Assembly: GCA_017694655.1 (NCBI GenBank)
Contig: JADIMQ010000128.1
Coordinates: forward strand, 1-56,937
DNA length: 56,937 bases
Origin: Candidatus Cryptobacteroides merdigallinarum
GTDB taxonomy: Bacteria > Bacteroidota > Bacteroidia > Bacteroidales > UBA932
Reading direction: 5' to 3'
Shown: piece by piece, positions 19,086 through 28,329 of the stretch
Position numbering within the stretch: the stretch's first letter is position 1
How the letters are laid out: every line of letters begins with the position of its first letter
Made by a program: the position numbers and the translations under genes
Notes under the pieces: generated by a model
What the model saw: only the letters and a program-made list of their open reading frames with translations
Databases searched by the model: none
Told to the model about the DNA's origin: nothing

Positions 19086-21023
19086 TTACCAGCCCGGATT
19101 CTGTACGAGGACGTCGCTACGCTTGATCTCGTCGAGTGGAATAGGGTAGAGGTAGCATTTGTCTCCGAACCATCTTGTGGTGTAGTACGTGCGGGTGAAG
19201 AATCCGCCGCTTCCGATAGCCTCAGGACCGGCAGGATTCATACCGGTGAATTCTCCTCCCTGACGTCCTGACTCGTCTTCAGCGATGAGCCAGCGGCGCA
19301 CATCGAAGTAACGCTGTCCCTCGGTCGCAAGCTCGATACGGCTTTCTCTCTGGATGACTGCGCGGAGCTCCTCCTGGTTTCCGAGAATATCCGGATTCAG
19401 CTCTTCGATATCAGGAATGCCGGCACGATTACGTACTTTGTTCAGATATACGAGGATGTCCGGATTGTCAGGATTTTGCTCGTTCAGCATTTCAGCATAG
19501 AGGAGGTAGAACTCCGCAAGTCTGAAGATGATGGACGGTCTGTAGTCGGTAAGCACCTCGCTCGAACCTCCTTCTCCGTAAAGTTCTCTCGAATAGCGCT
19601 TGAAAAGCAGGTATCCGGTGTAAGGACGTCCGTCGACAACGGTCATGTCCGATAGACCGCCATAGTAGAACTGGATTTCATCATGGTTGACCTGCCAAAC
19701 CTTTCCGGAGAATGTCACGGTGTTGTAGAAACGAGGCTCGCGGTTTACGTACATGTTGAATACCTCGATGTCTTTTATGGCACCGGTTTGATCGCTCGTC
19801 TGGTTTATATCTCCTACACCAGGGAATGCAGCCCATCTGTCAGGATCTTCTGCATACATCTTCGTGAAACCTGTTTCGTTGTAAGTCGGAGATCCGCTGA
19901 GTCCTAGTTCTCTTCCCTCCTCATCAGAGATAGGCAGGCCGTCTGCACAGTAGAAGTCATCCACGAGTTCCTGCAGTACTTCCATACCGCCGAGGCCGTT
20001 AATCTGACGAGGGGTGCAGTGCTGGTCGAAGTTTTCCGAATTCAGTCCGCCCCACATCTGTGCGGAATTGGCCCAGATTATCTCGGAGTTGTCACCCATG
20101 AAGACATTGTAAAGGTCTGCATCAGGATTTCCTTTATCTACGAGGCTGTAGTTGCCGGCCTCTGCATAGTCGATGAATTCCTTGATTTTGCTGACTGCGG
20201 TATTTATCTTATTTTCTTTAGTGGCAGGGTCAGGGAAAAGAGCCTTTCCGTCCTTGTTGACTACACTTGCTCCTGAAGGCCAGCTGCCGTTATAGAGAGG
20301 GCTTGCCGCGTATGCCCAGAGTTTCGCCCTAAGGGCGAGGGCGGTGCCTTTGGTAGGAACGGCGTTGTAGTTTTCGTTGCCGGTATACGGTTTCTGTTCC
20401 ATGCCTTCCATACACTCGGTCAGTTCCTTGTCTATCCAGTTTACGACTTCGTCCACCGAATTACGCGGCTGGTCAAGGTCATCCTCGAGGGTGAAAGAAT
20501 GCTCTATGATAGGAATAGGCCCGTACTGTTCGAAGAGCCAGAAGTGGTATGCGGCACGCATGAAGCGGGTATTTGCCTTGTATCTGTTTACTTCCTCTTC
20601 AGAGAGCCTGTCCGCTCCCGTACCGGTATCTTCTGTGATGGCATGAGCCTGCTCGAGGAAGATATTGCACTGACGGATGGATTCATACAGGTCGTACCAG
20701 CGGTGGGAAGTGGTGCTGGCTGAGTTCCATTCGTTGTATTTGCCCGAAGTTGCGCCCTGACGGCACCATACTTCGTCGGCATAGAACGACCAGCAGTTTC
20801 CCATGGCAGCCGTGCTCCACATACGCGAAGACTGTGGAAGATTATCATAAATCTGTCCGTACCATCTCTTGGTATAGTCGACATTGTTGAAGACCTCGTC
20901 GAAACTCGTAAGACCTCCGGCAAGTTCGTCGGAGACATCGAGATAGTCGCATGAGACTACTGTGCCTGCGGCCATTGCCGCTGCCAATATTGTCTTTATT
21001 ATGTTGTTTTTCATTTTTTCCAT
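19086..21023 (-). CDS. susD: RagB/SusD family nutrient-uptake outer membrane lipoprotein
   Basis: Lipobox VVSCDYLD; RFMRAAYHFWLFEQYGPIPI; RPSIIFRLAEFYLLYAEMLNE; LNKVRNRAGIPDI; IQRESRIELATEGQRYFDVRRW. Confidence 0.95.
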   Translation of the reverse strand: MEKMKNNIIKTILAAAMAAGTVVSCDYLDVSDELAGGLTSFDEVFNNVDYTKRWYGQIYDNLPQSSRMWSTAAMGNCWSFYADEVWCRQGATSGKYNEWNSASTTSHRWYDLYESIRQCNIFLEQAHAITEDTGTGADRLSEEEVNRYKANTRFMRAAYHFWLFEQYGPIPIIEHSFTLEDDLDQPRNSVDEVVNWIDKELTECMEGMEQKPYTGNENYNAVPTKGTALALRAKLWAYAASPLYNGSWPSGASVVNKDGKALFPDPATKENKINTAVSKIKEFIDYAEAGNYSLVDKGNPDADLYNVFMGDNSEIIWANSAQMWGGLNSENFDQHCTPRQINGLGGMEVLQELVDDFYCADGLPISDEEGRELGLSGSPTYNETGFTKMYAEDPDRWAAFPGVGDINQTSDQTGAIKDIEVFNMYVNREPRFYNTVTFSGKVWQVNHDEIQFYYGGLSDMTVVDGRPYTGYLLFKRYSRELYGEGGSSEVLTDYRPSIIFRLAEFYLLYAEMLNEQNPDNPDILVYLNKVRNRAGIPDIEELNPDILGNQEELRAVIQRESRIELATEGQRYFDVRRWLIAEDESGRQGGEFTGMNPAGPEAIGSGGFFTRTYYTTRWFGDKCYLYPIPLDEIKRSDVLVQNPGW

Positions 21024-21026
21024 GGT

Positions 21027-24000
21027 TTAGAAGTCAATTTGAACTCCGAAGGTAAATGTACGCGAACGCGGATAACTCATACCTCCGTTTCTGTTACCCA
21101 TTTCAGGGTCCCAGTATTTGATATGATCCCAGACGCAGAGGTTTTCTCCGAGTACGTAGAAGCGTACTCCGTCAAGCCGTATCGCATCGAGAGCCTTCTT
21201 AGGCAGTTCATATCCTATCTCGACATTTTTCAGACGGAGGAAGCTGCCATCGCGCAGCCACCATGTGTTAGGCTCTTTGTTCACGTTGTAGTTGTAGTGA
21301 GAGTGGATTCTCGGCATGGTGACATCCTGGGAAGGATTCTCGGCTGTCCATCTGTCGAGGAACTGGGTGCGGTAGTTTCCTTTGTCGATACCCCAGTTGA
21401 ACGGCCAGAAGTGGTTGTTTCCGCTGGCGAGAAGGACAGAGGTGTTGGCTACTCCGGTGAAGAATACGCTGGCATAGATGCCTTTCCATTCCACGTTGAA
21501 ACCGAAACCGTAGTTGATTTCAGGAGTGTAAGGGTGACCTACTCCGCGGACCTTGTCGTTCGAGTCGATGATGCCGTCGTTGTTCATGTCCCTGTACTTG
21601 ATATCTCCAGGTCCGAGGGTACCGGCGAGAGCTACGTCAGGAAGTCCCGGTTTGAGTTCGTAAGAGTACGTGCCGTTGTTATTCTCGGTCACGATGAAGT
21701 CTTCCACTGTATAGAGTCTTTCGGCGATGTAGACTGTCTGCTCGTTTACCCTCGTGCCGGTGATTCTCTGGTAGTCGTACAGAGGGGTGAGCTCGTCGTA
21801 CTCGAGAATCTTGTTGCGTGCGAAGGTGAATGTTCCGCGGGCGCTTACTGTCCAGTCTCCGAATTTCTTGTAGAGCTCGAGGCTGGCATCCAAACCCTGG
21901 TTTCTCACGATACCGTAGTTCTGCCACGGTTTCTCGTGGAATCCGGCTACTCCCGGGATGGTGTTCCTCTGGAGGAGGATGCCGGTACGTGTGTTGTTGA
22001 AGTAGTCGATGGTCAGCTGGATGTTCCTGGTGAAGAAGCCAAGGTCGATACCTATGTTGCGTTTGGTCTCGATTTCCCATCCGAGGGTCATGTTCTCGAA
22101 GAGTTCGTCGTAGATACCTTCTCCAATATTGCTGGAGCTGGTACCTCCATTTGAGCCGTAGCCCTGGTAGAAGTTGAATCCGTCACCTTCGAAGAACTGC
22201 GCCCTGTAGAGGAAGCGGTCGCCTCCAGTGTCGTCGTTACCTGTACGTCCGTACGAGAGTCTTATCTTGGCGTTGCTCAGGACTTTTTTCAGGTCTGCCG
22301 GATAGAAGCTTTCGTTCGAAATCAGGTAGCTGACGCCGACAGCAGGGAAGAAGCCGAAACGGCGGCCTTTTGCGAAGGTCTCGGAGCCTGTATAACCGAA
22401 GTTGGCTTCGATAAAGTAGCGGTTGTCGTATCCGTAGGTGGCACGGCCTACCAGACCTTGTTTCCTGTACGGAAGTACCGGGTTGTTGAGCTGTCTTTCC
22501 TTCATGTTGTAAAGGAGCATGGCTCCGACGGCGTGCTTGTTGGCGAATACGCGGGAGTAGTTTATCGAGCCTTCGATGTAGATTTTCCTTGTGTAAGTAT
22601 TCGATTTGAATTCAGGGTCTTCGAGATTAGGCGAACCTGAAGAAATGGTAGTGTACTGGAGGTTGCCGTATTCGTCCCTGCCTGTAGCATGGTAGAGGGA
22701 AGGCCAGTAGTCGCGAAGAGTCTCTGCATCGGCATTGTAGTCGAAGCTGACGATACCCTTGGCGCTGAGACCAGGGGTGATGAAGTTCAGATCCTGGTCG
22801 ATGGTCACCTTGGACTGTATCTGGGTCGAGTAGAATTTGCGGTAACCCTGGTTGTAAAGCATGTTGTAAGGGTTACGGTTGTTGGAGTCGCCCTCTGTAG
22901 GGTAGGTGGCGAAAGTACCGTCACTGTATATGGCAGGGAAGAGGTACGGAGGAGTGTGCAGCATGAATCCGAAGATATCGTCCGCGCTTCTGTTGGAAGT
23001 GCGTCTGTTCACATACTGTCCTGCCAGGTCGATGGAGAGGTTAGTGGTCTTGCTGACTTTCAGGTCTATGTTGCTTCGGAGGCTGTAGCGCTCGTAGCTG
23101 AAGTTGCTGTTGTACCTTGTGTCCGGGTTCTTCTTCCAGATACCGTCGGTCTGGTAATATCCTCCGGATACGAAATATTTGGCGTTTTCAGCACCTCCCC
23201 TGAAGTTCATGGTATAACGCTGGCTGTGGACGGCTTTGTTTATGAGTTCGTCCATCCAGTCCACGTTAGGATAAAGGTCAGGATCGGCTCCGGTGCGGTA
23301 AAGTTCTATCTCTGCATCGCTGAACTGAGGCGCGAAGCCGTCGTTCATGAGGGCCTCGTTGGCAAGCTCCATGTATGTCCAGGAATCGACGAATTCAGGA
23401 AGTCTGTACGGTGAAGCAACGGATTGTTCCACGCGGAGAGAAATCTCCGGCTTGGATATCAGGCCTCGTTTGGTGGTTACGAGGATAACGCCGTTAGCAC
23501 CTTCCGCTCCGTACACTGCAGTAGCGGCAGCGTCTTTCAAAAGGCTGAAAGAGTCGATTTCATCCGGCTCGATATCAGCGATGTCGCGTGGAATACCGTC
23601 CACGAGTACGAGAGGAGTGCTGCCTCCCTTGAAGGTGGATACACCGCGGATCCAGAACTCTGCGTCATCCCTGCCCGGTTCGGCGGAACGCTGTACGGAG
23701 ATAAGTCCCGGGATCTGACCCTGAAGGGCGGATGTGATGTTGCTGCTGGTGACTTTTATGTCATCTGTAGTGATGGTGGAAAGCGCACTGACGACTGCCT
23801 CGCGTTTCTGTGCACCGTAAGCGATGACCACTGCTTCTTCCGCCATCAGGGCGTCAGGCTGGAGTTTTACATTGAGAGTGTTGCTCGTAGCCTTAGGCTT
23901 TACGGTCTGCTCAAGGAAGCCCACGAAGCTGAAAGTAAGCTCGTCATCGGGGTCGATGTCGATCACATAAATACCATCGAGGTTGGTCGTAGTTCCCACC

Positions 24001-24164
24001 TGTGTGTCTTTGATGTAGACATAGGCTCCTGTCAAAGGTTCGCCATTGTCGTCGGTGACGGTACCGGAAATTCTCCTTTTCCCGTCATCCTGGGCGTAGA
24101 CGCTGCTGATACCTGCCGATACGAGCAGCGCCATGGCCATGAGAAATTTGTACAAATGATTCAT
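21027..24164 (-). CDS. susC: SusC/RagA family TonB-linked outer membrane protein
   Basis: CarboxypepD_reg-like N-terminus (RRISGTVTDDNGEPLTGAYVYIKDTQVGTTTNLDGIYVI), plug PLVLVDGIPRDIADIEPDEIDSFSLLKDAAATAVYGAEGANGVILVTTKRG, terminal beta-strand FTFGVQIDF. Confidence 0.96.
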   Translation of the reverse strand: MNHLYKFLMAMALLVSAGISSVYAQDDGKRRISGTVTDDNGEPLTGAYVYIKDTQVGTTTNLDGIYVIDIDPDDELTFSFVGFLEQTVKPKATSNTLNVKLQPDALMAEEAVVIAYGAQKREAVVSALSTITTDDIKVTSSNITSALQGQIPGLISVQRSAEPGRDDAEFWIRGVSTFKGGSTPLVLVDGIPRDIADIEPDEIDSFSLLKDAAATAVYGAEGANGVILVTTKRGLISKPEISLRVEQSVASPYRLPEFVDSWTYMELANEALMNDGFAPQFSDAEIELYRTGADPDLYPNVDWMDELINKAVHSQRYTMNFRGGAENAKYFVSGGYYQTDGIWKKNPDTRYNSNFSYERYSLRSNIDLKVSKTTNLSIDLAGQYVNRRTSNRSADDIFGFMLHTPPYLFPAIYSDGTFATYPTEGDSNNRNPYNMLYNQGYRKFYSTQIQSKVTIDQDLNFITPGLSAKGIVSFDYNADAETLRDYWPSLYHATGRDEYGNLQYTTISSGSPNLEDPEFKSNTYTRKIYIEGSINYSRVFANKHAVGAMLLYNMKERQLNNPVLPYRKQGLVGRATYGYDNRYFIEANFGYTGSETFAKGRRFGFFPAVGVSYLISNESFYPADLKKVLSNAKIRLSYGRTGNDDTGGDRFLYRAQFFEGDGFNFYQGYGSNGGTSSSNIGEGIYDELFENMTLGWEIETKRNIGIDLGFFTRNIQLTIDYFNNTRTGILLQRNTIPGVAGFHEKPWQNYGIVRNQGLDASLELYKKFGDWTVSARGTFTFARNKILEYDELTPLYDYQRITGTRVNEQTVYIAERLYTVEDFIVTENNNGTYSYELKPGLPDVALAGTLGPGDIKYRDMNNDGIIDSNDKVRGVGHPYTPEINYGFGFNVEWKGIYASVFFTGVANTSVLLASGNNHFWPFNWGIDKGNYRTQFLDRWTAENPSQDVTMPRIHSHYNYNVNKEPNTWWLRDGSFLRLKNVEIGYELPKKALDAIRLDGVRFYVLGENLCVWDHIKYWDPEMGNRNGGMSYPRSRTFTFGVQIDF

Positions 24165-24184
24165 TTGATGGTTGTTTAGAGTTA

Positions 24185-25693
24185 CTATTTGATGCCTGCA
24201 GCACCGTCATTGGCGGATACCGCATCATTTTCAAGTTGGGTCAGTGCATAGCAGCACCACATCATGGCTGCCTGTCCGTGCGTGTCGCCTGGATAGCGTT
24301 TTGCGTTGTAGTAGTGCTCGGCAGTCTTGCCTGCACCTGTACCTTCGCATACTTCGTTGACGTCGTAGTTCGCCAGAAGATAGAAGTCGGTCAGCTGCTC
24401 CCAGGCTTTACGGGCTGCAGCTCCGTATTTTTCCTGGTCCAGCCAGCCGTTCTTCACCCCTGTGATGAAGGCGAAGGCGAACATGGCGCTGCCGGAAGAT
24501 TCTTCCCAATAGTTGGACTTGTCCACGAGCTGGGCCCATCCTCCCGTAGGCAGCTGGTACCTGAGGAGTGCCTCCATCATAGTCTCGTATTCTTCTCTAA
24601 GCAGGTCGGCTTCCTCCTTGTATGCCGGGATGTCCTTTATGAGTTCGAGGACAAGCGGCATTCCGACTGCCATCCAGCCGTTTCCGCGGGCCCAGTAGAA
24701 CGGGGCGGAAGGGGCATGGTAGTACAGCCCGTCCCCGCCCGGGAGCTCTTCGATGTAGAGTTTCATCTCCCTGACGGCGCGGTCAAGGAAGCAGTTCTGG
24801 CTCTGGTCTATGTTGGAAGCGGAGGAGCCGCCGTACGGGAAGTCATCCCCGATATAGGAAGCATCGTTTTTGGTCGCCTGGTATGCCTGCATCTGGAGCG
24901 CTGTAATCATGAACATGTCGTCTATCCAGAGACGGGTCTGCCATGAATAGCCCTGGTCCATGTAGTTCTTCCAGCTGTTGTAGTCACTTGTGCTCATGGT
25001 GAACAGGTTGCCGGTGATATTGTAGTCCGGGCTGTTGAATCTGGCATCGAACTCACTTCTGGTGTAAGGATAGAACTGGTTCTCGGCATATTCGAGACCG
25101 AATTCGAGGTACTCCTCGCGGGTCTGTTTCCAGGCTACTCCGGAGTATTTCGGATCATCCATTATGGAGGCGATGTGCAGTGATATGGCACCGAAAAGGT
25201 AGTAGTCCACCCTGTTGCTCTCGTGTCTCCAGAGCAGGTCGGTAAAGACAGGCCGGACCTCACCTGCATCTGTCGTGTAGGTTGTCTTGCCGGTGATTAC
25301 GTCGTCGTACTTGTCCACCATTTCCTGCATCAGGGTGATGGCTTCCTGCTTGGCTTCATCGTCGCCGGTCAGGATGGCGTTGTCTATCGCAGCCTCGAGA
25401 AACCAGAAGGCCCCGAGATAGGCGCAGACGTCCGGGTAGGTTATGAGAGAGCTCGGCTTCTTCCCGGCATCAGTCCTTCCCCAGTTGGACTGGGGAGTCT
25501 CGATGAAATGTGCGACAAGGTTTCTTCCGCACTCCAACGGCTCGGCCTTGCCTGTAAAATTCAGGAGGTCCGAGCTTCCCGGTTTAGGTGTCCAGTTCCC
25601 GTTACCACCAGGATTCTCCTTCTCTCCGCATGCGGAAAGAAGGAGACTGCATGACAACAGGAGAGACAGTATTGCTGTGAATCTAATCATCAT
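24185..25693 (-). CDS. Glycoside hydrolase family 88/105-type lipoprotein (unsaturated glycuronyl hydrolase-like)
   Basis: WQTRLWIDDMFMI, FYWARGNGWMAVGMP, GGWAQLVDKSNYWEESSGSAMFAFAFITGVKNGWLD, GDTHGQAAMMWCCYAL; lipobox LLLSACGEK. Confidence 0.85.
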   Translation of the reverse strand: MMIRFTAILSLLLSCSLLLSACGEKENPGGNGNWTPKPGSSDLLNFTGKAEPLECGRNLVAHFIETPQSNWGRTDAGKKPSSLITYPDVCAYLGAFWFLEAAIDNAILTGDDEAKQEAITLMQEMVDKYDDVITGKTTYTTDAGEVRPVFTDLLWRHESNRVDYYLFGAISLHIASIMDDPKYSGVAWKQTREEYLEFGLEYAENQFYPYTRSEFDARFNSPDYNITGNLFTMSTSDYNSWKNYMDQGYSWQTRLWIDDMFMITALQMQAYQATKNDASYIGDDFPYGGSSASNIDQSQNCFLDRAVREMKLYIEELPGGDGLYYHAPSAPFYWARGNGWMAVGMPLVLELIKDIPAYKEEADLLREEYETMMEALLRYQLPTGGWAQLVDKSNYWEESSGSAMFAFAFITGVKNGWLDQEKYGAAARKAWEQLTDFYLLANYDVNEVCEGTGAGKTAEHYYNAKRYPGDTHGQAAMMWCCYALTQLENDAVSANDGAAGIK

Positions 25694-25699
25694 CCTTTG

Positions 25700-26866
25700 T
25701 TATTTTTTGATCTTGTAAGGTTTGACGTCACCTACAAGGGCCTGGCAGCACCATATCAGGGCAGCCTGTCCGTGAAGATCTCCGGTGAGGCGGCGGCGGT
25801 TCTGGTACCATGAAAGGCTGTTCTTGGCCCCGGTGCCTTCGCAGACATTGCGCAGGTCATAGTTCTCGTCCAGGTAGGAGAGAAGGCGGAGGTAGCCTTT
25901 GCGGGCGGCTTCCCCGTACACCTTCTTGTCGAGCCAGCCGTTCTTGACGCCTACGATGAAGGCGTAGGTGAACATTGCCGTGGAGGATGTTTCCTTCCAG
26001 GTGTCAGGGTTGTCGATGATCTGGTGCCACATGCCGTCTGCATCCTGATAGCGGAGCAGGGTGGACATCATAAGTTTGTATGCCTGTTCGATGCGTGGAC
26101 GGAATTCGCTGTCCTTAGGCATAAGCCTGAGCATCTCGGCCATCCCGACTGCCATCCAGCCGTCGCCGCGGCCCCAGAAGTACGGGGTGCCGGTGTGGTG
26201 GTAGAACAGTCCGTTAGGCCTCTGTATCTTGTCTAAGTAGAGGCACATCTCCTCGGCTGCGCGGTCGATGTATTTTCTGTCTCCGGTCACTTCGTAGGCC
26301 TGGGCCTGAAGTTCAGTGATCATGAACATGTCGTCCACCCAGAGACGGGTCTGCCACGAGTAGCCTTTTTCCTGCCATCCGCGCTGTTCCTCGGTAGGCT
26401 TTGGAGGCATCACCCACTGTCCGTCGGCATATTTCATACCGAGGTCGAGGTATTTCTTGTCCTGCTCTCTTTTGTATATTTCGAGAGGAACTGCTCCGAA
26501 TACGTAGAAGTCGACTACATTGTGAGCGGTAGGGAACATTTCCGGCTGGAGATGTTTCTGCTCGCCGAAGAGCGGCTCGAATCTTTCCACGAGACCCTCG
26601 TAGAGAGCGTCGTTTTCAGTGGCCTGGGCAAACCAGAGCGAGCCGAGCCAGGCGCAGACATCAGGGTAGGTGACGAGAGTGACCTTGTATTTGGAGTTGA
26701 TGTCTCCCCAGTGCGAGTGAGGGGTGTCGAGATAGTGCTCGACGAGTTTTGTCCCGATTTCTTCCGGGGTGCTTCCCTCAGGAAAGTTTTTCAGGTCCCA
26801 GCTTTTCTGGGCGAACATCGCCGTGGAGACGATGAGGGCTGCAAAAGTCAGTGCTGTTTTTTTCAT
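25700..26866 (-). CDS. Glycoside hydrolase family 88/105-type protein, tandem paralogue of the neighbouring gene
   Basis: WQTRLWVDDMFMI, YFWGRGDGWMAVGMAEML, WHQIIDNPDTWKETSSTAMFTYAFIVGVKNGWLDKKVYGEAARKG; signal peptide. Confidence 0.88.
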   Translation of the reverse strand: MKKTALTFAALIVSTAMFAQKSWDLKNFPEGSTPEEIGTKLVEHYLDTPHSHWGDINSKYKVTLVTYPDVCAWLGSLWFAQATENDALYEGLVERFEPLFGEQKHLQPEMFPTAHNVVDFYVFGAVPLEIYKREQDKKYLDLGMKYADGQWVMPPKPTEEQRGWQEKGYSWQTRLWVDDMFMITELQAQAYEVTGDRKYIDRAAEEMCLYLDKIQRPNGLFYHHTGTPYFWGRGDGWMAVGMAEMLRLMPKDSEFRPRIEQAYKLMMSTLLRYQDADGMWHQIIDNPDTWKETSSTAMFTYAFIVGVKNGWLDKKVYGEAARKGYLRLLSYLDENYDLRNVCEGTGAKNSLSWYQNRRRLTGDLHGQAALIWCCQALVGDVKPYKIKK

Positions 26867-26922
26867 TATGATTATCGGTTTTTATTGTTTTTAATCAGTT
26901 TCCTTGTTGATACAAAGTCATT

Positions 26923-28323
26923 TTAGAGAGTTTCTCCGGAAGGGAGGACTACCGGCTCGCCCCAGCCGACAGGCTCTCCGAAGTCAGGCGTCCCGTCTTC
27001 GTTCCAGTTGACCTTCTGCGCGAATGCCCATCTGTTGCTCCAACCTCCGCTCACTGACTGTATCGTATGATAGATGATCCAGTCTTCCGTACCGTCTGGA
27101 GATTTTGTGAATGAGCAGTGTCCGACTCCATTCACGCCGTTGCCTGTCTGGTTGTTGTCAAATCTGTAGAATACTTGGTTCTTGGATTTTGTCCAGTCAT
27201 TCGGATTCATAGGGTCTCCGGTTTCCATGTCGAGCATCAGGTAGCCGAGGCGGTAATTAGTCGTCCATGAGCCGTTGCAGGAGTAGACACAGAAAAGTTT
27301 TTTAGCTTCTTCATTGATGAGGATGGCCGGACCTTCGTTGATAGAGTTGGATGTGGTTATCATTTCCCACGGCTGGTCGGCGCGGGAGATTTCCACACGC
27401 GGGCTGTTGATGGTCCACGGGTTGCTCATGGTAGCTATGTAGATGTCCTGTTTTGAGCCGTCTTCACGGGACCTGTTGCCGGACCATACGGCATAGCGCT
27501 GGTCGTTGAGTTCGAAGGTGGTCATGTCTATGGCGTAGACAGTGTTGTCGACGTTGTTGGTGCTGTTGTCGCCTACGGTAACTTTCTTGAAGTCTTCCTC
27601 GTCTCCGGTGAATATCATTCCCATGTCTTCCCAGCCTCCGACCACGGTAGGATCGTCGGTAGTAGATCTCAGAACTCCTGTCCTTTGTGTGCCGTAGCCG
27701 TTTTCACCTCGTCCTGCAGCGTAGTATATGTACCATTTCCCGTCGATGTGGAACAGTTCGGGTGCCCATACGTCTTTGATATTCCATATATATGGGGACG
27801 TATCGCCCGGCATGGTGAACACTTTAGGTGTTGTAGACTGGATTTCGGTGAGTTTGTCTGATCTGGATACTCCTATCCCATTGCCCATAGCTTTGCATGC
27901 GTAATAATAGCTGCCGTCTTTTACGATGTACGGATCCGGCATGGTCCATGGGGAAATCGGGTTGGCAAACGTCTGATAAGACTGCGTTATGGAAATAGTG
28001 ACAGGAGTAGTGCCTTCTGCCGTTATCCTTACACTTCCCTTACGTTCTTCGGTACTTCCGTCATATTTGATAGTGACAGCTCTGTTTCCTTTGCCTGTTT
28101 CCGGCTCGACAGTGAGCCAATCTACTTGCGACGACGCAGTCCAGGAAGTATTCGAAGTGATATAGATTTCGAATTGGCCTGCGCTGCCGGAAACGGTCCG
28201 TTCGCTTATGTTGGCCTTTACGAAAGGTGCGGAGTTGTCCTCGTCAGTCTCGGCCTTGCTGCAGCTGCAACCGACAGCAGAGACCATCGCAATACCGATG
28301 AGTATGTGATAAAATTTCTTCAT
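26923..28323 (-). CDS. Glycoside hydrolase family 43-like lipoprotein with N-terminal BACON domain
   Basis: N-terminal TSNTSWTASSQVDWLTVEPETGKGNRAVTIKY (BACON); catalytic-region motifs PWTMPDPYIVKDGSYYY, DVWAPELFHIDGKWYIYYAA, INEGPAILI. Confidence 0.85.
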   Translation of the reverse strand: MKKFYHILIGIAMVSAVGCSCSKAETDEDNSAPFVKANISERTVSGSAGQFEIYITSNTSWTASSQVDWLTVEPETGKGNRAVTIKYDGSTEERKGSVRITAEGTTPVTISITQSYQTFANPISPWTMPDPYIVKDGSYYYACKAMGNGIGVSRSDKLTEIQSTTPKVFTMPGDTSPYIWNIKDVWAPELFHIDGKWYIYYAAGRGENGYGTQRTGVLRSTTDDPTVVGGWEDMGMIFTGDEEDFKKVTVGDNSTNNVDNTVYAIDMTTFELNDQRYAVWSGNRSREDGSKQDIYIATMSNPWTINSPRVEISRADQPWEMITTSNSINEGPAILINEEAKKLFCVYSCNGSWTTNYRLGYLMLDMETGDPMNPNDWTKSKNQVFYRFDNNQTGNGVNGVGHCSFTKSPDGTEDWIIYHTIQSVSGGWSNRWAFAQKVNWNEDGTPDFGEPVGWGEPVVLPSGETL

Positions 28324-28329
28324 TGTATT

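Noticed and set aside
24185-26866. Assigning specific GH105 versus GH88 to the two tandem hydrolases
   Set aside because: Motifs fit the joint GH88/105 clan; the exact family needs an HMM search, so only the joint call is given.
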